64,000 bases of DNA from Puccinellia tenuiflora. Taxonomy: Eukaryota; Streptophyta; Magnoliopsida; Poales; Poaceae. The stretch covers positions 1,617,940 to 1,681,939 of the forward strand of contig QRDG01000024.1 of the NCBI GenBank assembly GCA_012064385.1, written 5' to 3'. The first letter of the stretch is position 1. The number at the start of each line of letters is the position of its first letter. Positions 34,560 through 45,949 of the stretch are shown here, piece by piece. The notes under the pieces are model-generated. The model was not told the DNA's origin. It saw only the letters and a list, made by a program, of their open reading frames with translations, and did no database searches. The position numbers and the translations under genes are program-made.

Positions 34560-36155
34560 TGTACCAAAGAAATGATAAACTAGTACACGGAGATGTTCGT
34601 TCGTGCACTAAATCTACATCTGGAGCGGTATTTCTACTTTCTAGGCAAAAGGAAATCGGAAAACGAAAAGGGGGAGATTTTCTTCAGAGACAAGACAAGC
34701 ATGCGTGCGTGCGTTCCTTGATACTGTATATGATATAATACGGTCCAGCACGCACTTGTTCTCGATGAATAAAGTGGAATTTTGGACAGTACCTACCAGC
34801 TGCTAGCTGGTTGAATTCAACTCGACACAACGCGTACGACCGTCGCGTCACGTCGTCTCGACCATGCATTCGTGTGGCCATTCGCAGGTCCAGCGCCGTG
34901 CCAACTGTACAACGAACGGCCGGACACGTACACGATTCACTTCTCAGCCGGAAAAGGATCGCCGGTGGAAGCTCAGAGTCGAAACCGAATCGGCGCAGAC
35001 AAGCCAAGATCGAGGATTTGGACAGCGACATCACGCGGAAAATAATGTGGAGTGGAGAGAAGAAGACCCGATCAAACGAGCCGGGAAGGCATGTCGGTGT
35101 CCATCACGTCACGTACGCCAAGGTAGTTCGAGCAGTACAACAGTGGACAATCTTGCTCCATGGTCGTTAGAATATTGGTGTAGAAATAAAAGGGTTTAGA
35201 CGTAGGGTTTAGGTTTAGGATTTTCTATTTTGATGAATTAAATCAAATCGTATCCAACTAGTATATTGTTGAATACAATTTTAGTCACAAATATTTAGAA
35301 ATATGATCGGTCCGACCGTTCGGGGATACCGGTATGCGAGGGACCAAAAATTCTACGGGACACCCCTTAAAGCGAACACGGATTGGGAGTGCTGATTGGC
35401 GGAAATAAATTAGACGCCCCGAGATGGAGATGGTCGTCGTTCCCAAAGAAATGGTAACGGAGATGTTCGATCGATCGTGCACTAAATCCAAGGGCACATC
35501 TCGAATAACCTTTCTATCTAGTAGTCTATATATATTGTACAAATAAACAGGAAAAGGAGGGATTTTCTTTCAAGACAAGACAACAGGGGCGGTGCCAGGT
35601 GTATTCTTAGGTATGCAAGTGAATACCCAAGATTTTTACAAAACAATGTTGATTATAGCAAAACGTTGACTATTTTGGCAAAAACAATGATGATTTTGAC
35701 AAAATGAATACCTATAAATACCCTGTTATAAATTCCTAGAGCCGCCACTGCAAGACAAGCATGATATATACTACGGTCCAGCACTTCATTCTCCGGGAAT
35801 ATAAAGTGGGGTTTTGGAGCGTACCAGCTGCTAGTCGTGGAATTCAGCTCGACAACAAGTATGACCGTCCCTGTGGCCATACGCAGGTCCAACGCCGCGC
35901 CAACCTCGATCTACAACGACACAACGGACACGTACGAGCGCGGTTCACCACTCTCTGCCGGCCGGAAAATTAAGGATCGCCGGTGGAAACTCCGAGTAGA
36001 AACAAGCAAGCCAAATTAGAGGTTTGGACAGCGACATCGATCACGCGGAAAATAATTGTGGAGTGGAGAGATCGCCACCAGTAGCTAGCTAGCTAGCTAG
36101 AAGACCCGATCAAACGAGCTGGGCATGTCGGTCGGTGTACGTCGTCCATCACGTC
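34560..36155. repeat. Segmental duplication upstream of the AP2/ERF gene
   Basis: Segment 34560-35140 and segment 35450-36155 are diverged direct copies. Shared landmarks, in the same order, are CCAAAGAAATG, CGGAGATGTTCG, TACGGTCCAGCAC, CCAGCTGCTAG, CGCAGGTCCA.CGCCG, GGATCGCCGGTGGAA, TTTGGACAGCGACATC, CACGCGGAAAATAAT and AGAAGACCCGATCAAACGAG. The second copy carries a hAT MITE. No coding frame is conserved between the copies, so the duplicated sequence is probably non-coding. Confidence 0.85.
35584..35750. mobile_element. hAT MITE with 8-bp TSD CAAGACAA
   Basis: Ends CAGGGGCGGTGCCAGG and CAGTGGCGGCTCTAGG are inverted repeats of 167 bp of DNA flanked by CAAGACAA at 35576-35583 and 35751-35758. 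An 8-bp target and CAGNGGCGG ends define the hAT superfamily. The sister copy of the duplication near 34690 shows the empty site (GACAAGACAAGCATG). Confidence 0.93.
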
Positions 36156-36166
36156 AAGATCAGAAG

Positions 36167-36459
36167 GGCCTCTTTGATTCATAGGAAAGGAATATCAAAG
36201 GAATTGGAAAGGAATAGGAACAAGAAAGGATGGCATGTGCAAAACTTTGCTCGTTCCTTGTGCGCAGGATCCAAATAATGAGGTCTGAGTGAATGTTTGA
36301 TTTCCTCTACGTTTTGCCTAGAAGTGAGATCTGAAGGAATATTTCCTCTACTTTTCCCTTACACCATTCCCGTGAATCAAAGTCATGAACAGTGCAATCT
36401 TGGGAAAAATTCCTAACCCTGTACGTTTCCTCCAGGTTTCCTTCAAATCAAAGGAGGCC
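36167..36459. mobile_element. MITE with GGCCTCTTTGATTC ends
   Basis: Inverted ends GGCCTCTTTGATTC and GGCCTCCTTTGATTTG surround about 293 bp. GAAG repeats directly on both sides. It is related in ends and AGGAA-rich interior to the element at 2035-2338. Confidence 0.7.
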
Positions 36460-36510
36460 GAAGAGAGCAGTAGCTGCTATATAGCTTAGCTAGGATGTGG
36501 ATTGTCTGAC

Positions 36511-37389
36511 TGTTGCGATGTAAACGCGTCACACGAACACGTCCTCGTGTACCCGCGGTGCCGGGGCAGATACTCCGCAACTCGCCCCACGGGAGGCCGG
36601 GTCTCAGCGCGATACGCAAGACAGAGACTCGGCGCTTTTGAAAACCAGACGTCCCAGCCCCTCGGGAGGGACCCCGTCGGAGGGAGCCGGCGACGATTGG
36701 CTGAACTTGGCCGGTTTGACCGCTCCAAGCTCGGTTGTCGATATTTGTCGAAATCTAGTAGAAGTCGCCGAACAACGGAAGCATAAACAAGGGTTTGAGG
36801 GTAAAAAGTAGAGGTTGTATTGATTTGTCGATTGTTTGCTTAATTTCAATCGGCCGTCACCTCCTACATATATAGAGAGGCGGCTGGACTTCCCGTACAA
36901 GTATTGGACTTCTACTATAATTACAACTCATGAATTAAGTCGGTTTCTACCTCTAAATTAGGTAATAGTCTTGGTCGGCTTCGTACTGGACTTGAACTCC
37001 AAGCGTCCACTTTCGGCTTCTTAGAAAGTCACCCTTTTGTCCTTCCGTGTTGACCTTGAACTCATCCTGGCTCCGCCGACTCCTTTTTTGGGCTGGGCAA
37101 GCATTAAATTCTCCTCGCGTCTGGCTTCTCCGATGCAGTCCTCTAGAATCTTCAAGAATCCTCAAGTCTAGCCTGCGCCGGGTCCTTTAAACCGGGTTCT
37201 GTCAAAAACGGGTTCTGTCAAAACCGGGTCCTGTTAAAACCGGGTTCTGTCAAGCCAGGTTCTGGACACGCCGGGTCCCCTTTGAGTTATTCCGAGTAAA
37301 CACTCGAACCTTTGATCCGGGTTATCACAGAAATGACTCCTGGCCTGAGGACTCCTGAACCTGGTACCTGCCAAAAACGAGTGCTAACA
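36511..37389 (-). repeat. 3' LTR of the Tat element
   Basis: Starts TGTTGCGATG and ends GTGCTAACA in plus-strand reading. It contains a run of ACCGGGTTCTGTCAAAA-type short direct repeats near 37190-37260. Confidence 0.93.
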
Positions 37390-37406
37390 CATGCCCCCCT
37401 GTTTTC
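37390..37406 (-). other. Polypurine tract
   Basis: Minus-strand GAAAACAGGGGGGCATG directly abuts the 3' LTR, the expected plus-strand priming site for reverse transcription. Confidence 0.8.
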
Positions 37407-37492
37407 TAGTAGAGCTTGCGTACTAGAAAATATACAATGTAAAAGATTTGACCTAAGGGCGATGCTTAAGCTCATCGGCCATATGTGTAGCT

Positions 37493-40400
37493 TCACGCAG
37501 TTTGCCACACACTTGGATGGAATTTCTTCAAGAATTTCCCATTGATAGCTCGAGGCAACATGCTGCCCTCCAATGTTTCCACCAAATATGAGTTGCCGGG
37601 TACAATCCTTATGATCCGCAACGGCCCTTCCCAACTCGGCGACCACTTGCCGAACTTCCGGCTCCTAGAACCAATTGGCAGTATAACTTTCCAGACCAGG
37701 TCGCCGATTTGAAAATTCTTAATCCGGACCCTCTTGTTGTAAGCTTTTGCTACCCGCAACTTCTCCTTCTCTATGTCCTTCAATGCCTTGATACGTTTGT
37801 CGGCTACTTCATCAATGTTGTCCATCATCAAATTGTGATAATCCTCAGCCGACAAATCGTTCTGCTTAGCGAACCTCAAGGCAGCCAGATTTACTTCTAC
37901 TGGTAAAACGGCTTCTTGTCCATACACTAACTCAAAAGGAGTCACCTTGGTTGCACCATGCCTTGAGATCCTGTGAGCCCACAATGCCTCGGACAGTACC
38001 TCATGCCACCTCCTTGGGTAGTCCTGAACTTTCCTTTTGATCAACCTAACCAGAATCTTGTTGCTTGATTCGGCTTGTCCATTGGCTTGAGCATAATATG
38101 GAGATGAACTGAGCATCTTGATTCCAAGTGATTCGGCAAACTGTTTCACCTCTTTAGCCATGAAGGAAGTGCCTTGATCTGTAGTGAGAGTCTGCGGAAT
38201 ACCGAATCGATGAACAATATGCTCAGTAATAAATTGAATTACCTCTTTGTGGGTCATATTTCGGAGGGGTACTGCTTCAGACCACTTGGTGAAATAATCA
38301 GTAGCAACCAGCACGAACCGATGCCCTTTGGATGAAGCCGGGTTAATCATACCAATGAAATCCAATGCCCATCCTCTAAAAGGCCACGGCTTTATTACTG
38401 GGTTAAGAAGTGAAGCCGGTGCTAACTGAATATCTCCAAATTTCTGGCACGCTTCGCATCCCTTGTAGTATCGAAAGCAGTCATTGATCATCGTCGGCCA
38501 ATAGAACCCGGCTCGTCTGAGCATCCACTTCATTTTGTGGGCCGACTGATGTGTACCGCACAATCCATCGTGGACTTCTCCCATGGCAACTCGGGATTGA
38601 TCCTCATTCAAGCACTTGAGAAGAAGACCATCAGCTGTTCGGCGATACAACTCGTCACCTATCAGGATATACTTAAAAGCAAGCCGCCGAATAGCCCTCT
38701 CGGCTCTCTGACTCGGATCCCTCAAATAATTAATAATGGGTGTCCTCCAATCAGCTGACCGAGTCTCGCCAAGTTCTTCTGGAAACGAATTAGATAACTC
38801 GGCTTTCCTTCCATTGCCCGAGTTTGATGACTCGCCTTTTCCTTCAGCTGCCGAGTTTGATGACTCGGCTCCTCCAGTTTCTGAGTTATCGACAACAGCT
38901 AGCATCGGCTTCTCCGCCATGAAAAATACTCCTCTGCTGACATGATAGCCTGATGCTTGCTGTGCCAAATTATTGGCGAGCCAATTGTCCTGCCTGGAGA
39001 CATGGGATATGGAAAAATAGTCCAAAGTTGATATAATATCCAGGCACCTGTCGAGATATGTGTTGAGCGATCCACTGTTACACTGGAAAACCTTAGCCAC
39101 TTGCTGGACTATAAGTAGTGAATCACCATATGCCTCGACATGAGTTACCCCTGCATCTTTCAAAATGTCTAACCCGAATAGAAGAGCTTCATATTCGGCT
39201 TCATTGTTAGTGCAAAAATAATCAAGACGACAGGAGGCTTCAAAGACAGTACCGTGGGGTGATATGCACACAACGCCGACTCCTTGTCCACCACTACAAA
39301 CTGAGCCGTCAAAATAAAGTTTCCACGGTACAGCCGACACAATATTTAAGTCGGCTTCTTGCTCTAGGTCAACCCGATGTTCAACGATGAAGTCGACCAC
39401 AATCTGGCCTTTCATAGACTTGAGAGGTTCATAAGCCAAATCATATTCAATTAGTCCATACGCCCATTTGCCGATTCGTCCGCTGAGAATCGGCCTATGT
39501 ATCATGTGCTTGATGACATCGGTTTGACTAAAGACTTTGCATTCGCCAGATAAAAGATAATGGCGCAACTTGGTGCAAGCAAAATAAAGAGATAGGCACA
39601 ACCTTTCCACAAAGCTGTACCTGGACTCGGCATCTAGCAGTCGTCGACTCAGATATGTAATGACATACTCCTGTCCTTCGGCTTCTTGAGTTAAGGCGGC
39701 TCCAATCACCCTTTCCTCAGCTGCAATGTAAAGCCGAAACGGTAGACCACGAGTCGGCTTCCTCAAAACTGGAGGTTTAGACAAACAGGCCTTTATTCTA
39801 TCGAATGCCTCTTGCTGCCTTGCCCCCCAGGTGAACTCGTCATCATTCTTGAGCCGAAGGATCTGTGTGAATGCATCAACTTTCCCTGACAAGTTAGTAA
39901 TAAATCTCCTCAAATAATTTACCTTGCCTAGGAACTTCTGCATGTCCTTTTTACAAGTCGGCGCCTGCACTTTCTGGATAGCTTCAATCTTGGCCGGGTC
40001 AATCTCTATGCCGGCTTCATGTATGACGAAACCGAGGAACTTTCCAGCCGATACGCCAAAGGCACATTTCAAAGGATTCATCTTGAGCCCGTACTTCCTC
40101 ATCCTCTCAAACGCAAGACGTAAGTCGGCCAAATGGTTTAACTCACCGTCCGACTTGACAACTACGTCATCAATGTACACCTCCAGCACGACTCCAAGAA
40201 GATCATGAAATATTAAGTTCATCGCCCTTTGATATGTAGCACCAGCATTCTTCAGCCCAAAGGTCATCACTGTCCATTCGAATAAACCAACGAACCCGGG
40301 GCAGCGAAACGCTGTTTTAGCCGAGTCCTCTTCGGCCATGAATATTTGATTGTACCCCGCATTCCCGTCTAGAAAGCTGATGACTTTGTGTCCAGAGGCA

Positions 40401-40978
40401 TCATTGATAAGCATATCGGCTATTGGCATAGGATATTCATCCTTGGGCGTATCTCGATTTAGGTCTCTGAAATCTATGCATGCTCTGATCTTGCCAGATC
40501 CCTTCTTCTCGACCGGCACAATATTGGAAATCCACTCAGCATACTTGCAAGGCCGGATAAAGTTAGCTTTTAGGAGTCGACCAATCTCTTCCTTGATCCG
40601 GTCATATATTGCCGGGTTGAATTTACGAGTCGGCTGCTTATATGGCCTGAAGCCGGCTTTTATCGGTAACCGATGCTCGACGAGCTCTCGGCTTAACCCG
40701 GGCATCTCGTGATACTCCCAAGCAAAGCAGTCCACATACTCCTTGACTAGCGCGATTAACTTGGATTTATAATCGGCTTCTAGCTTTTGGCTTACAAAGG
40801 TCGGCCTAGGAATAGTGCCATCCCCAATATCCACTTCTTCGAGCGGGTCGGCCGACGTGAAGCCCTGTCCCAACTTATCCATATCATCTGGCTCTTCAAT
40901 CGCTTCACACATATCGTTCCTTTCAGCCCGATACTTGTCCAGGCGCTTCTGCAGCCACTCATTATTGTTGGGATCCAT
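37493..40978 (-). CDS. Tat element Pol: RT, RNase H, archaeal-type RNase H, integrase
   Basis: This 1161-residue open frame starts with ATG immediately after the gag-protease stop (TAAATG). Reverse transcriptase spans roughly residues 150-335, with IDFRDLN, FLDGNAGYNQI and the catalytic VYIDDVVVKS (YIDD at 268-271). A first RNase H follows. A second, archaeal-type RNase H has WKLYFDGS, NNEAEYEALLFGL and GDSLLIVQQV; having both is the hallmark of Tat elements. Integrase has the HHCC finger (GTHQSAHKMKW; CEACQKFGD), then catalytic ALDFIG, TTDQGTSF and NGQAESSNK, and a C-terminal GDLVWKVI...SWEGPLRI region. A Ser/Glu-rich linker separates RNase H from integrase. No stop or frameshift is visible. 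Confidence 0.95.
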   Translation of the reverse strand: MDPNNNEWLQKRLDKYRAERNDMCEAIEEPDDMDKLGQGFTSADPLEEVDIGDGTIPRPTFVSQKLEADYKSKLIALVKEYVDCFAWEYHEMPGLSRELVEHRLPIKAGFRPYKQPTRKFNPAIYDRIKEEIGRLLKANFIRPCKYAEWISNIVPVEKKGSGKIRACIDFRDLNRDTPKDEYPMPIADMLINDASGHKVISFLDGNAGYNQIFMAEEDSAKTAFRCPGFVGLFEWTVMTFGLKNAGATYQRAMNLIFHDLLGVVLEVYIDDVVVKSDGELNHLADLRLAFERMRKYGLKMNPLKCAFGVSAGKFLGFVIHEAGIEIDPAKIEAIQKVQAPTCKKDMQKFLGKVNYLRRFITNLSGKVDAFTQILRLKNDDEFTWGARQQEAFDRIKACLSKPPVLRKPTRGLPFRLYIAAEERVIGAALTQEAEGQEYVITYLSRRLLDAESRYSFVERLCLSLYFACTKLRHYLLSGECKVFSQTDVIKHMIHRPILSGRIGKWAYGLIEYDLAYEPLKSMKGQIVVDFIVEHRVDLEQEADLNIVSAVPWKLYFDGSVCSGGQGVGVVCISPHGTVFEASCRLDYFCTNNEAEYEALLFGLDILKDAGVTHVEAYGDSLLIVQQVAKVFQCNSGSLNTYLDRCLDIISTLDYFSISHVSRQDNWLANNLAQQASGYHVSRGVFFMAEKPMLAVVDNSETGGAESSNSAAEGKGESSNSGNGRKAELSNSFPEELGETRSADWRTPIINYLRDPSQRAERAIRRLAFKYILIGDELYRRTADGLLLKCLNEDQSRVAMGEVHDGLCGTHQSAHKMKWMLRRAGFYWPTMINDCFRYYKGCEACQKFGDIQLAPASLLNPVIKPWPFRGWALDFIGMINPASSKGHRFVLVATDYFTKWSEAVPLRNMTHKEVIQFITEHIVHRFGIPQTLTTDQGTSFMAKEVKQFAESLGIKMLSSSPYYAQANGQAESSNKILVRLIKRKVQDYPRRWHEVLSEALWAHRISRHGATKVTPFELVYGQEAVLPVEVNLAALRFAKQNDLSAEDYHNLMMDNIDEVADKRIKALKDIEKEKLRVAKAYNKRVRIKNFQIGDLVWKVILPIGSRSRKFGKWSPSWEGPLRIIRIVPGNSYLVETLEGSMLPRAINGKFLKKFHPSVWQTA

Positions 40979-43900
40979 TTACTTGAGATGTAGCCGATTG
41001 CTTCCAACCGGCTTTAAAGATACTGGCACGAATCCGTCCCTGGTAGCACTCAGGAAATCGAACCCAGATAGATCACGTCCCGAAAGACATGTGGCATTGG
41101 AGTGCTGCCAATCAGCAATGGACTCGGCTAATGCAATACATGCCGAGTTATCAGCATGAACGACTTCAATCTCGTCATCGATCCATTGTACGAGTTGTTG
41201 GTGCATGGTGGATGGCACACATTGATTTGCATGGAGCCAATCTCGTCCAAGTAGCACATTGTAATTTCCCTGCACCTCAGCAACAAAGAACACGGTGGCC
41301 AAAGTCTTACTCCCCACGGTCAGCTCCAGACTAATGACTCCTTTGGCCTCAATTCCTTCTCCTCCTTCGAACCCGTTAAGCACCATGTTTGTCTTCATAA
41401 GATCTGCATCCTCTAGTTGTAATTTCTTGAAGACAGAATACGGCATTAAATTCACCACAGCGCCTCCATCCACCATCATCCTGGTAACCGGGTTTCCATT
41501 GATGTGTCCTCTGACGTACAAAGGTTTCAGGTGCTTCACCGGTTCCTCAGGTTTTGTGAAAATGGCATTCTTGGGTCCAAAGTTGATTTGCGCTACCTCG
41601 GCTTCTTCTTCTACAGCACGGAACTCGGCAGGCAAATAATATACCATGTTAATATCCATACTTACCCGAGTTGGCGTACTTTCGTAATCGAGTAATTCTT
41701 CATCTGCCGGGTCTTCTAGATCGTCCACTGCCGAGTCATCTGCCGGGTCTTCATTTGTTGAACTCTCTGCCGACTCCTCGTTCGCCGATTCATCCGACTC
41801 GCCCTTTGCCGACTCCTCCCCTGCTTCCAAGTCTGCTGCTTCGACTTCATCTGCCCATGATGCATAGGTAGTGGCCGGTACAGGAGTCAATTCTATTTCC
41901 TTGCTCACAACAGGACTCGGCGCAATCACCAAAGGAGTCGTTACAGGAGTCGGCTTTGGTACCCATAGATGAGCCGACACCATAGGTTTTTCAGCGTTGA
42001 ACTTGGCATCTCTGGCTTGCTCAGCATCCTTCTCTGTCATCTCCCGGTTCCTTGCCCTCTGCAGCTTCCGCTTCTGTGTTTTCGTTATACCCTGCGGACA
42101 CCACTTTGGCTGAGTATATTTCGGGTCCCGGGGTCTGACTACCGCATTTTGGCTAGACCCGGCTTCGTGGTCACCAGACACCGTTTTAGGCACGATAGCA
42201 AGTATCGGCTTATCATTTGCCGGCTCTACAACCGGGTCCTTCAACTTCAGCATGTGTGTCCCAATGACCAATGACTTCTCTGGAACCAATCTCTCCTCCT
42301 TGTAGGTGGCCTTGGCTCCTTGGTCTTTGACTCGCCAGTAGGAAGATTCACCAGGATACACAAGTCGGCTCTGTGCCGTTTGCCGGGTTACTTGATGCTT
42401 ATACTCCCCGGCCGGCTCCTGGTATTGGTGACTTTTTTCAATAGATGGTGACCTCGGTCGCTTCCCATATTGCCGAGTCACCTTAGACCCGGCTTGGCGC
42501 ACGTACTTGTTTAGTAACATATCGAAAGTCGGCTTAACCCTCCTTGGCTTATACTCAACTTGATTTGTCTTCCATTTGCCGACTTCCGGGTTCTTGGGCT
42601 TCACGAACCGAGGTTGCCCCCCGAGTTCTGGATTCCGGTCCCCGGGTTCTTTCGCTTGTGGTTGTTGCCCCCCGAGTGTGGAGTTCCTGACAGTAATCTT
42701 GATAACCTCCTTTCCGTCGGGTTGCCGGATCAACATGACTTCTCTCCTTGCTTCTTTGACGCCGGCTTCTTTCCTGGGCTCACCAATAACCACATTAGAT
42801 TTATTAGCGGCTTCGGCCGCTTCTGGCCGAAGAAGTACTTTCTTTCCCTCGAGATCAAGCACGTTCATTGGGAACGGCTGTGTATCAATGGCCATGCCAG
42901 CAAAACTTAATCGTCCATCATTGAGGGCCGATTGAATCTGTCGACGAAAGACATTGCAATCATTAGTAGCATGAGAGAAAGAATTGTGATACTTGCAATA
43001 TGCACGCCTCCTTAATTCATCAGGCGACGGCATGACATGATTAACTCGGATCACTTTGTCTTTTAACAAGGCATCAAATATCCTGTCACATTTGCCTACG
43101 TCAAAAGTACATTTAACTTCATCATCCCGATTCTTGCGAATCGGCTTTAAATCATCACACATATAGGGTTTGGCCTTGTTTGGCCAAACAAACTCGGCTA
43201 CGTAAACATCGGCTTCATCACCGGAGTCGGCATCATATTCGATAGCGTTAAGCCGACTCCTGCTCATCCGATGCGAGTCTTTGGATTCACTGACTCGGCT
43301 TTCATGAGCCAAAGCTTTCTCCTGAACCTGACCGACAGAAGAGAACTCGTGTCCTTCTAGCTTTTCTCTTAGATACGTTCTCAACCCGTTGAAAACTAAG
43401 TCGGCCATATCTCTCTCAGTTATCGCCAAGCTATAACACCGGTTTCTAGTATTTCTAAATCTTTTGATATAATCGGATACCGATTCATCATGTTTCTGTT
43501 TAACCGATGTAAGATGGGACAATTTTAACTCGACTTCACCAGCATAGAAGTGCTCATGAAATTTTCGCTCCAAGTGAAACCAAGTGTGTATAGAGTTAGG
43601 GGCTAAAGCTGAATACCAAGAAAAAGCAACCCCAGTCAACGATAACGAGAACAAGCGAACTTTGATGTGATCATGATTAGCCTCGCCTAATTGAGCCAAG
43701 TATTGACTGATGTGTTCCCATGTTGATTTGTTATCCACCCCATTGAATTTAGAGAACTCGGGAACTCTATAGCCAGGTGGGTAAGGTTGCAAATCGAAAT
43801 ACTCGGGATAGGTTTAACGTAGGTTCTATGTTTTGGCATAATCCCGAGTCTATCATAAGCTATCTGATCTAACCTTTTCTGGAACTCGACCAGCAAATCG

Positions 43901-44523
43901 TCCCTACTGGCCGATTGACTTGGCACAAGAGCAGAATTGGTCACAGGGCCGGGTTGTATCCAAGGAGCCGAATTTGAATTCGGCATTGACTCGCGTCCAG
44001 GAAATTGCACCGCTGGTCCCGTCTGACCCGTCGGGTAGGGTGAACTTCGGATCGGAGTCGGACAGGGTAATGCATTGACAACCCGACTTTCCCTGTTTGG
44101 GCTCATCGGTTGTGCGTCCGATGTTTGACCTTGGATGGTGTCTCTCTTAGCAGCATCAAGTTCCATGACAGCATTATAAACAGTATTTGTACCTTGTGAA
44201 ACATGGAACTGAATTTCAGCTAATTGCTCGGAAGTAAAAACACTATTACTTACAGCGGGTGTGTCGGTGTCGATGTTCAGAGGTACATATTCCGGCTCCT
44301 TGATCGGCGCGGTTACACCTTGCCGATCTAACTTGAAGCTGGCCAAGTACAACTCCTCGTCCTCTTGTTCCCGCTTGAGTCGCAGCGCTTCGAATTCCTC
44401 GCTTCTCTTCTTCTTCCACTCATCCAGGCCTTGGCGTTGTGCCTCCGACAAGTCCTTGAGAGTAGGCTTGATGATGTTGTCGGTGGTGATGCTGGACAGA
44501 TCTGTAGCCTTGGAACCGGACAT
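40979..44523 (-). pseudogene. Tat element Gag-protease, one frameshift
   Basis: The reading frame starts at the ATG at 44523 (MSGSKATDLS) with a coiled-coil-like acidic/basic N-terminus (EEFEALRLKREQEDEELYL). A one-base loss near 43800 shifts the frame. The second frame (to 40979) carries the gag domain (WEHISQYLAQLGE, WYSALAPNSIHTW, FRNTRNRCYSLAITERD), a Cys/His finger (CKYHNSFSHATNDC) and a retropepsin-like core with VDGGAVVNLM in place of the common D-T/S-G-A. A long Glu/Ser/Asp-rich linker precedes the protease. Without the indel, gag and protease form one unit just before pol. The frameshift probably makes this copy nonautonomous for gag. Confidence 0.88.
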
Positions 44524-44550
44524 TGCTATCCGATTTTAGGTTTAGAGATG

Positions 44551-44568
44551 TCCCCAGCGGAGTCGCCA
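44551..44568 (-). other. tRNA primer-binding site of the Tat element
   Basis: Minus-strand TGGCGACTCCGCTGGGGA lies 7 bases from the 5' LTR edge and begins TGG, as complements of tRNA 3' CCA do. Related Tat elements often use tRNA-Arg; I could not check which tRNA fits. Confidence 0.75.
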
Positions 44569-44575
44569 AAAAGTG

Positions 44576-45454
44576 TGTTGCGATGTAAACGCGTCACACG
44601 AACACGTCCTCGTGTACCCGCGGTGCCGGGGGAGATACTCCGCAACTCGCCCCGCGGGAGGCCGGGTCTCAGCGCGATACGCAAGACAGAGACTCGGCGC
44701 TTTTGAAAACCAGACGTCCCAGCCCCTCGGGAGGGACCCCGTCGGAGGGAGCCGGCGACGATTGGCTGAACTTGGCCGGTTTGACCGCTCCAAGCTCGGT
44801 TGTCGATATTCGTCGAAATCTAGTTGAAGTCGCCGAACAACGGAAGCATAAACAAGGGTTTGAGGGTAAAAAGTAGAGGTTGTATTGATTTGTCGATTGT
44901 TTGCTTAATTTCAATCGGCCGTCACCTCCTACATATATAGTGAGGCGGCTGGACTTCCCGTACAAGTATTGGACTTCTACAAGGATTACAACTCATGAAT
45001 TAAGTCGGTTTCTATCTCTAAATTAGGTAATAGTCTCGGTCGGCTTCGTACTGGACTTGAACTCCAAGCGTCCACTTTCGGCTTCCTTAGAAAGTCACCT
45101 TTTGTCCTTCCGTGTTGACCTTGAACTCATCCTGGCTCCGCCGACTCCTTTTTTGGGCTGGGCAAGTATTAAATTCTCCTCGCGTCTGGCTTCTCCGATG
45201 CAGCCCTCTAGAATCTTCAAGAATCCTCAAGTCTAGCCTGCGCCGGGTCCTTTAAACCGGGTTCTGTCAAAACCGGGTTCTGTCAAAACCGGGTCCTGTT
45301 AAAACCGGGTTCTGTCAAGCCAGGTTCTGGACACGCCGGGTCCCCTTTGAGTTATTCCGAGTAAACACTCGAACCTTTGATCCGGGTTATCACAGAAATG
45401 ACTCTTGGCCTGAGGACTCCTGAACCTGGTACCTGCCAAAAACGAGTGCTAACA
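44576..45454 (-). repeat. 5' LTR of the Tat element
   Basis: Same length and ends as the LTR at 36511-37389, with only scattered differences visible. Followed by the CTGAC target duplication. Confidence 0.93.
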
Positions 45455-45642
45455 CTGACCGAACCTCTGCATGTGGCGCGTCACACTTCCACGGTCGGTC
45501 CTACGTCGTCTCCCACACGATCAATACCGCCGTATGCGTAGGTCCGTCCGTACGTGCGGATGTGGTATACATAAAGTTCGTTGTACACGGACCATGCAAA
45601 GTTCTGAAGTACGTGTTGCCCCGGTCTGATTCGTTCAACGGC

Positions 45643-45939
45643 GAGAACGTATCCAGTGCACCGGGTGAACATGAACAGTAAAAATGACAAATTTGTATCG
45701 ATAGTGACAATGGGCCAAATTCAAAACACAGTTTGCATTTTGGCACTATTCACTGTCGAATTGTCTTTTTTGTTTCTTCATCTGTGTTACGAATTGGAGT
45801 TGAAATTTTGTGACATATTAGATCTGAGCATTATGTATGCACAAACTTTTTTTCGTGTTTTTTAAACATTTTATGTCATGTTTTTTTGGGGTCGGTGCAC
45901 CGGGTGCACCAGTTCATCCGGTGCACTGGATACGTTCTC
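45643..45939. mobile_element. Mutator-type MITE with 10-bp TSD
   Basis: Inverted ends GAGAACGTATCCAGTGCACC bound 297 bp flanked by GTTCAACGGC at 45633-45642 and 45940-45949. A 10-bp target duplication fits the Mutator superfamily. The GGTGCACCGGGTGCACC interior is palindromic. Confidence 0.88.
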
Positions 45940-45949
45940 GTTCAACGGC

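Larger units (their letters stand above)
36511..45454 (-). mobile_element. Complete Tat-lineage Ty3/Gypsy retrotransposon
   Basis: Two 879-bp LTRs (36511-37389 and 44576-45454, TGTTGCGATG to GTGCTAACA) enclose gag-protease and pol on the minus strand. CTGAC flanks the element at 36506-36510 and 45455-45459. A primer-binding site lies next to the right (5') LTR and a polypurine tract next to the left (3') LTR. The dual RNase H organisation places it in the plant Tat lineage. LTRs look nearly identical by eye, so insertion is fairly recent. Pol is open throughout but the gag ORF carries a frameshift. A solo LTR of the same family lies at 28228-29103. Confidence 0.96.

Noticed and set aside
34477..34634. 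Short inverted repeat GAAATACCGCTC / GAGCGGTATTTC as a MITE
   Set aside because: Only 12 bp, no target duplication. The left copy is adjacent to the end of another MITE, so chance or a degraded target duplication is as likely.
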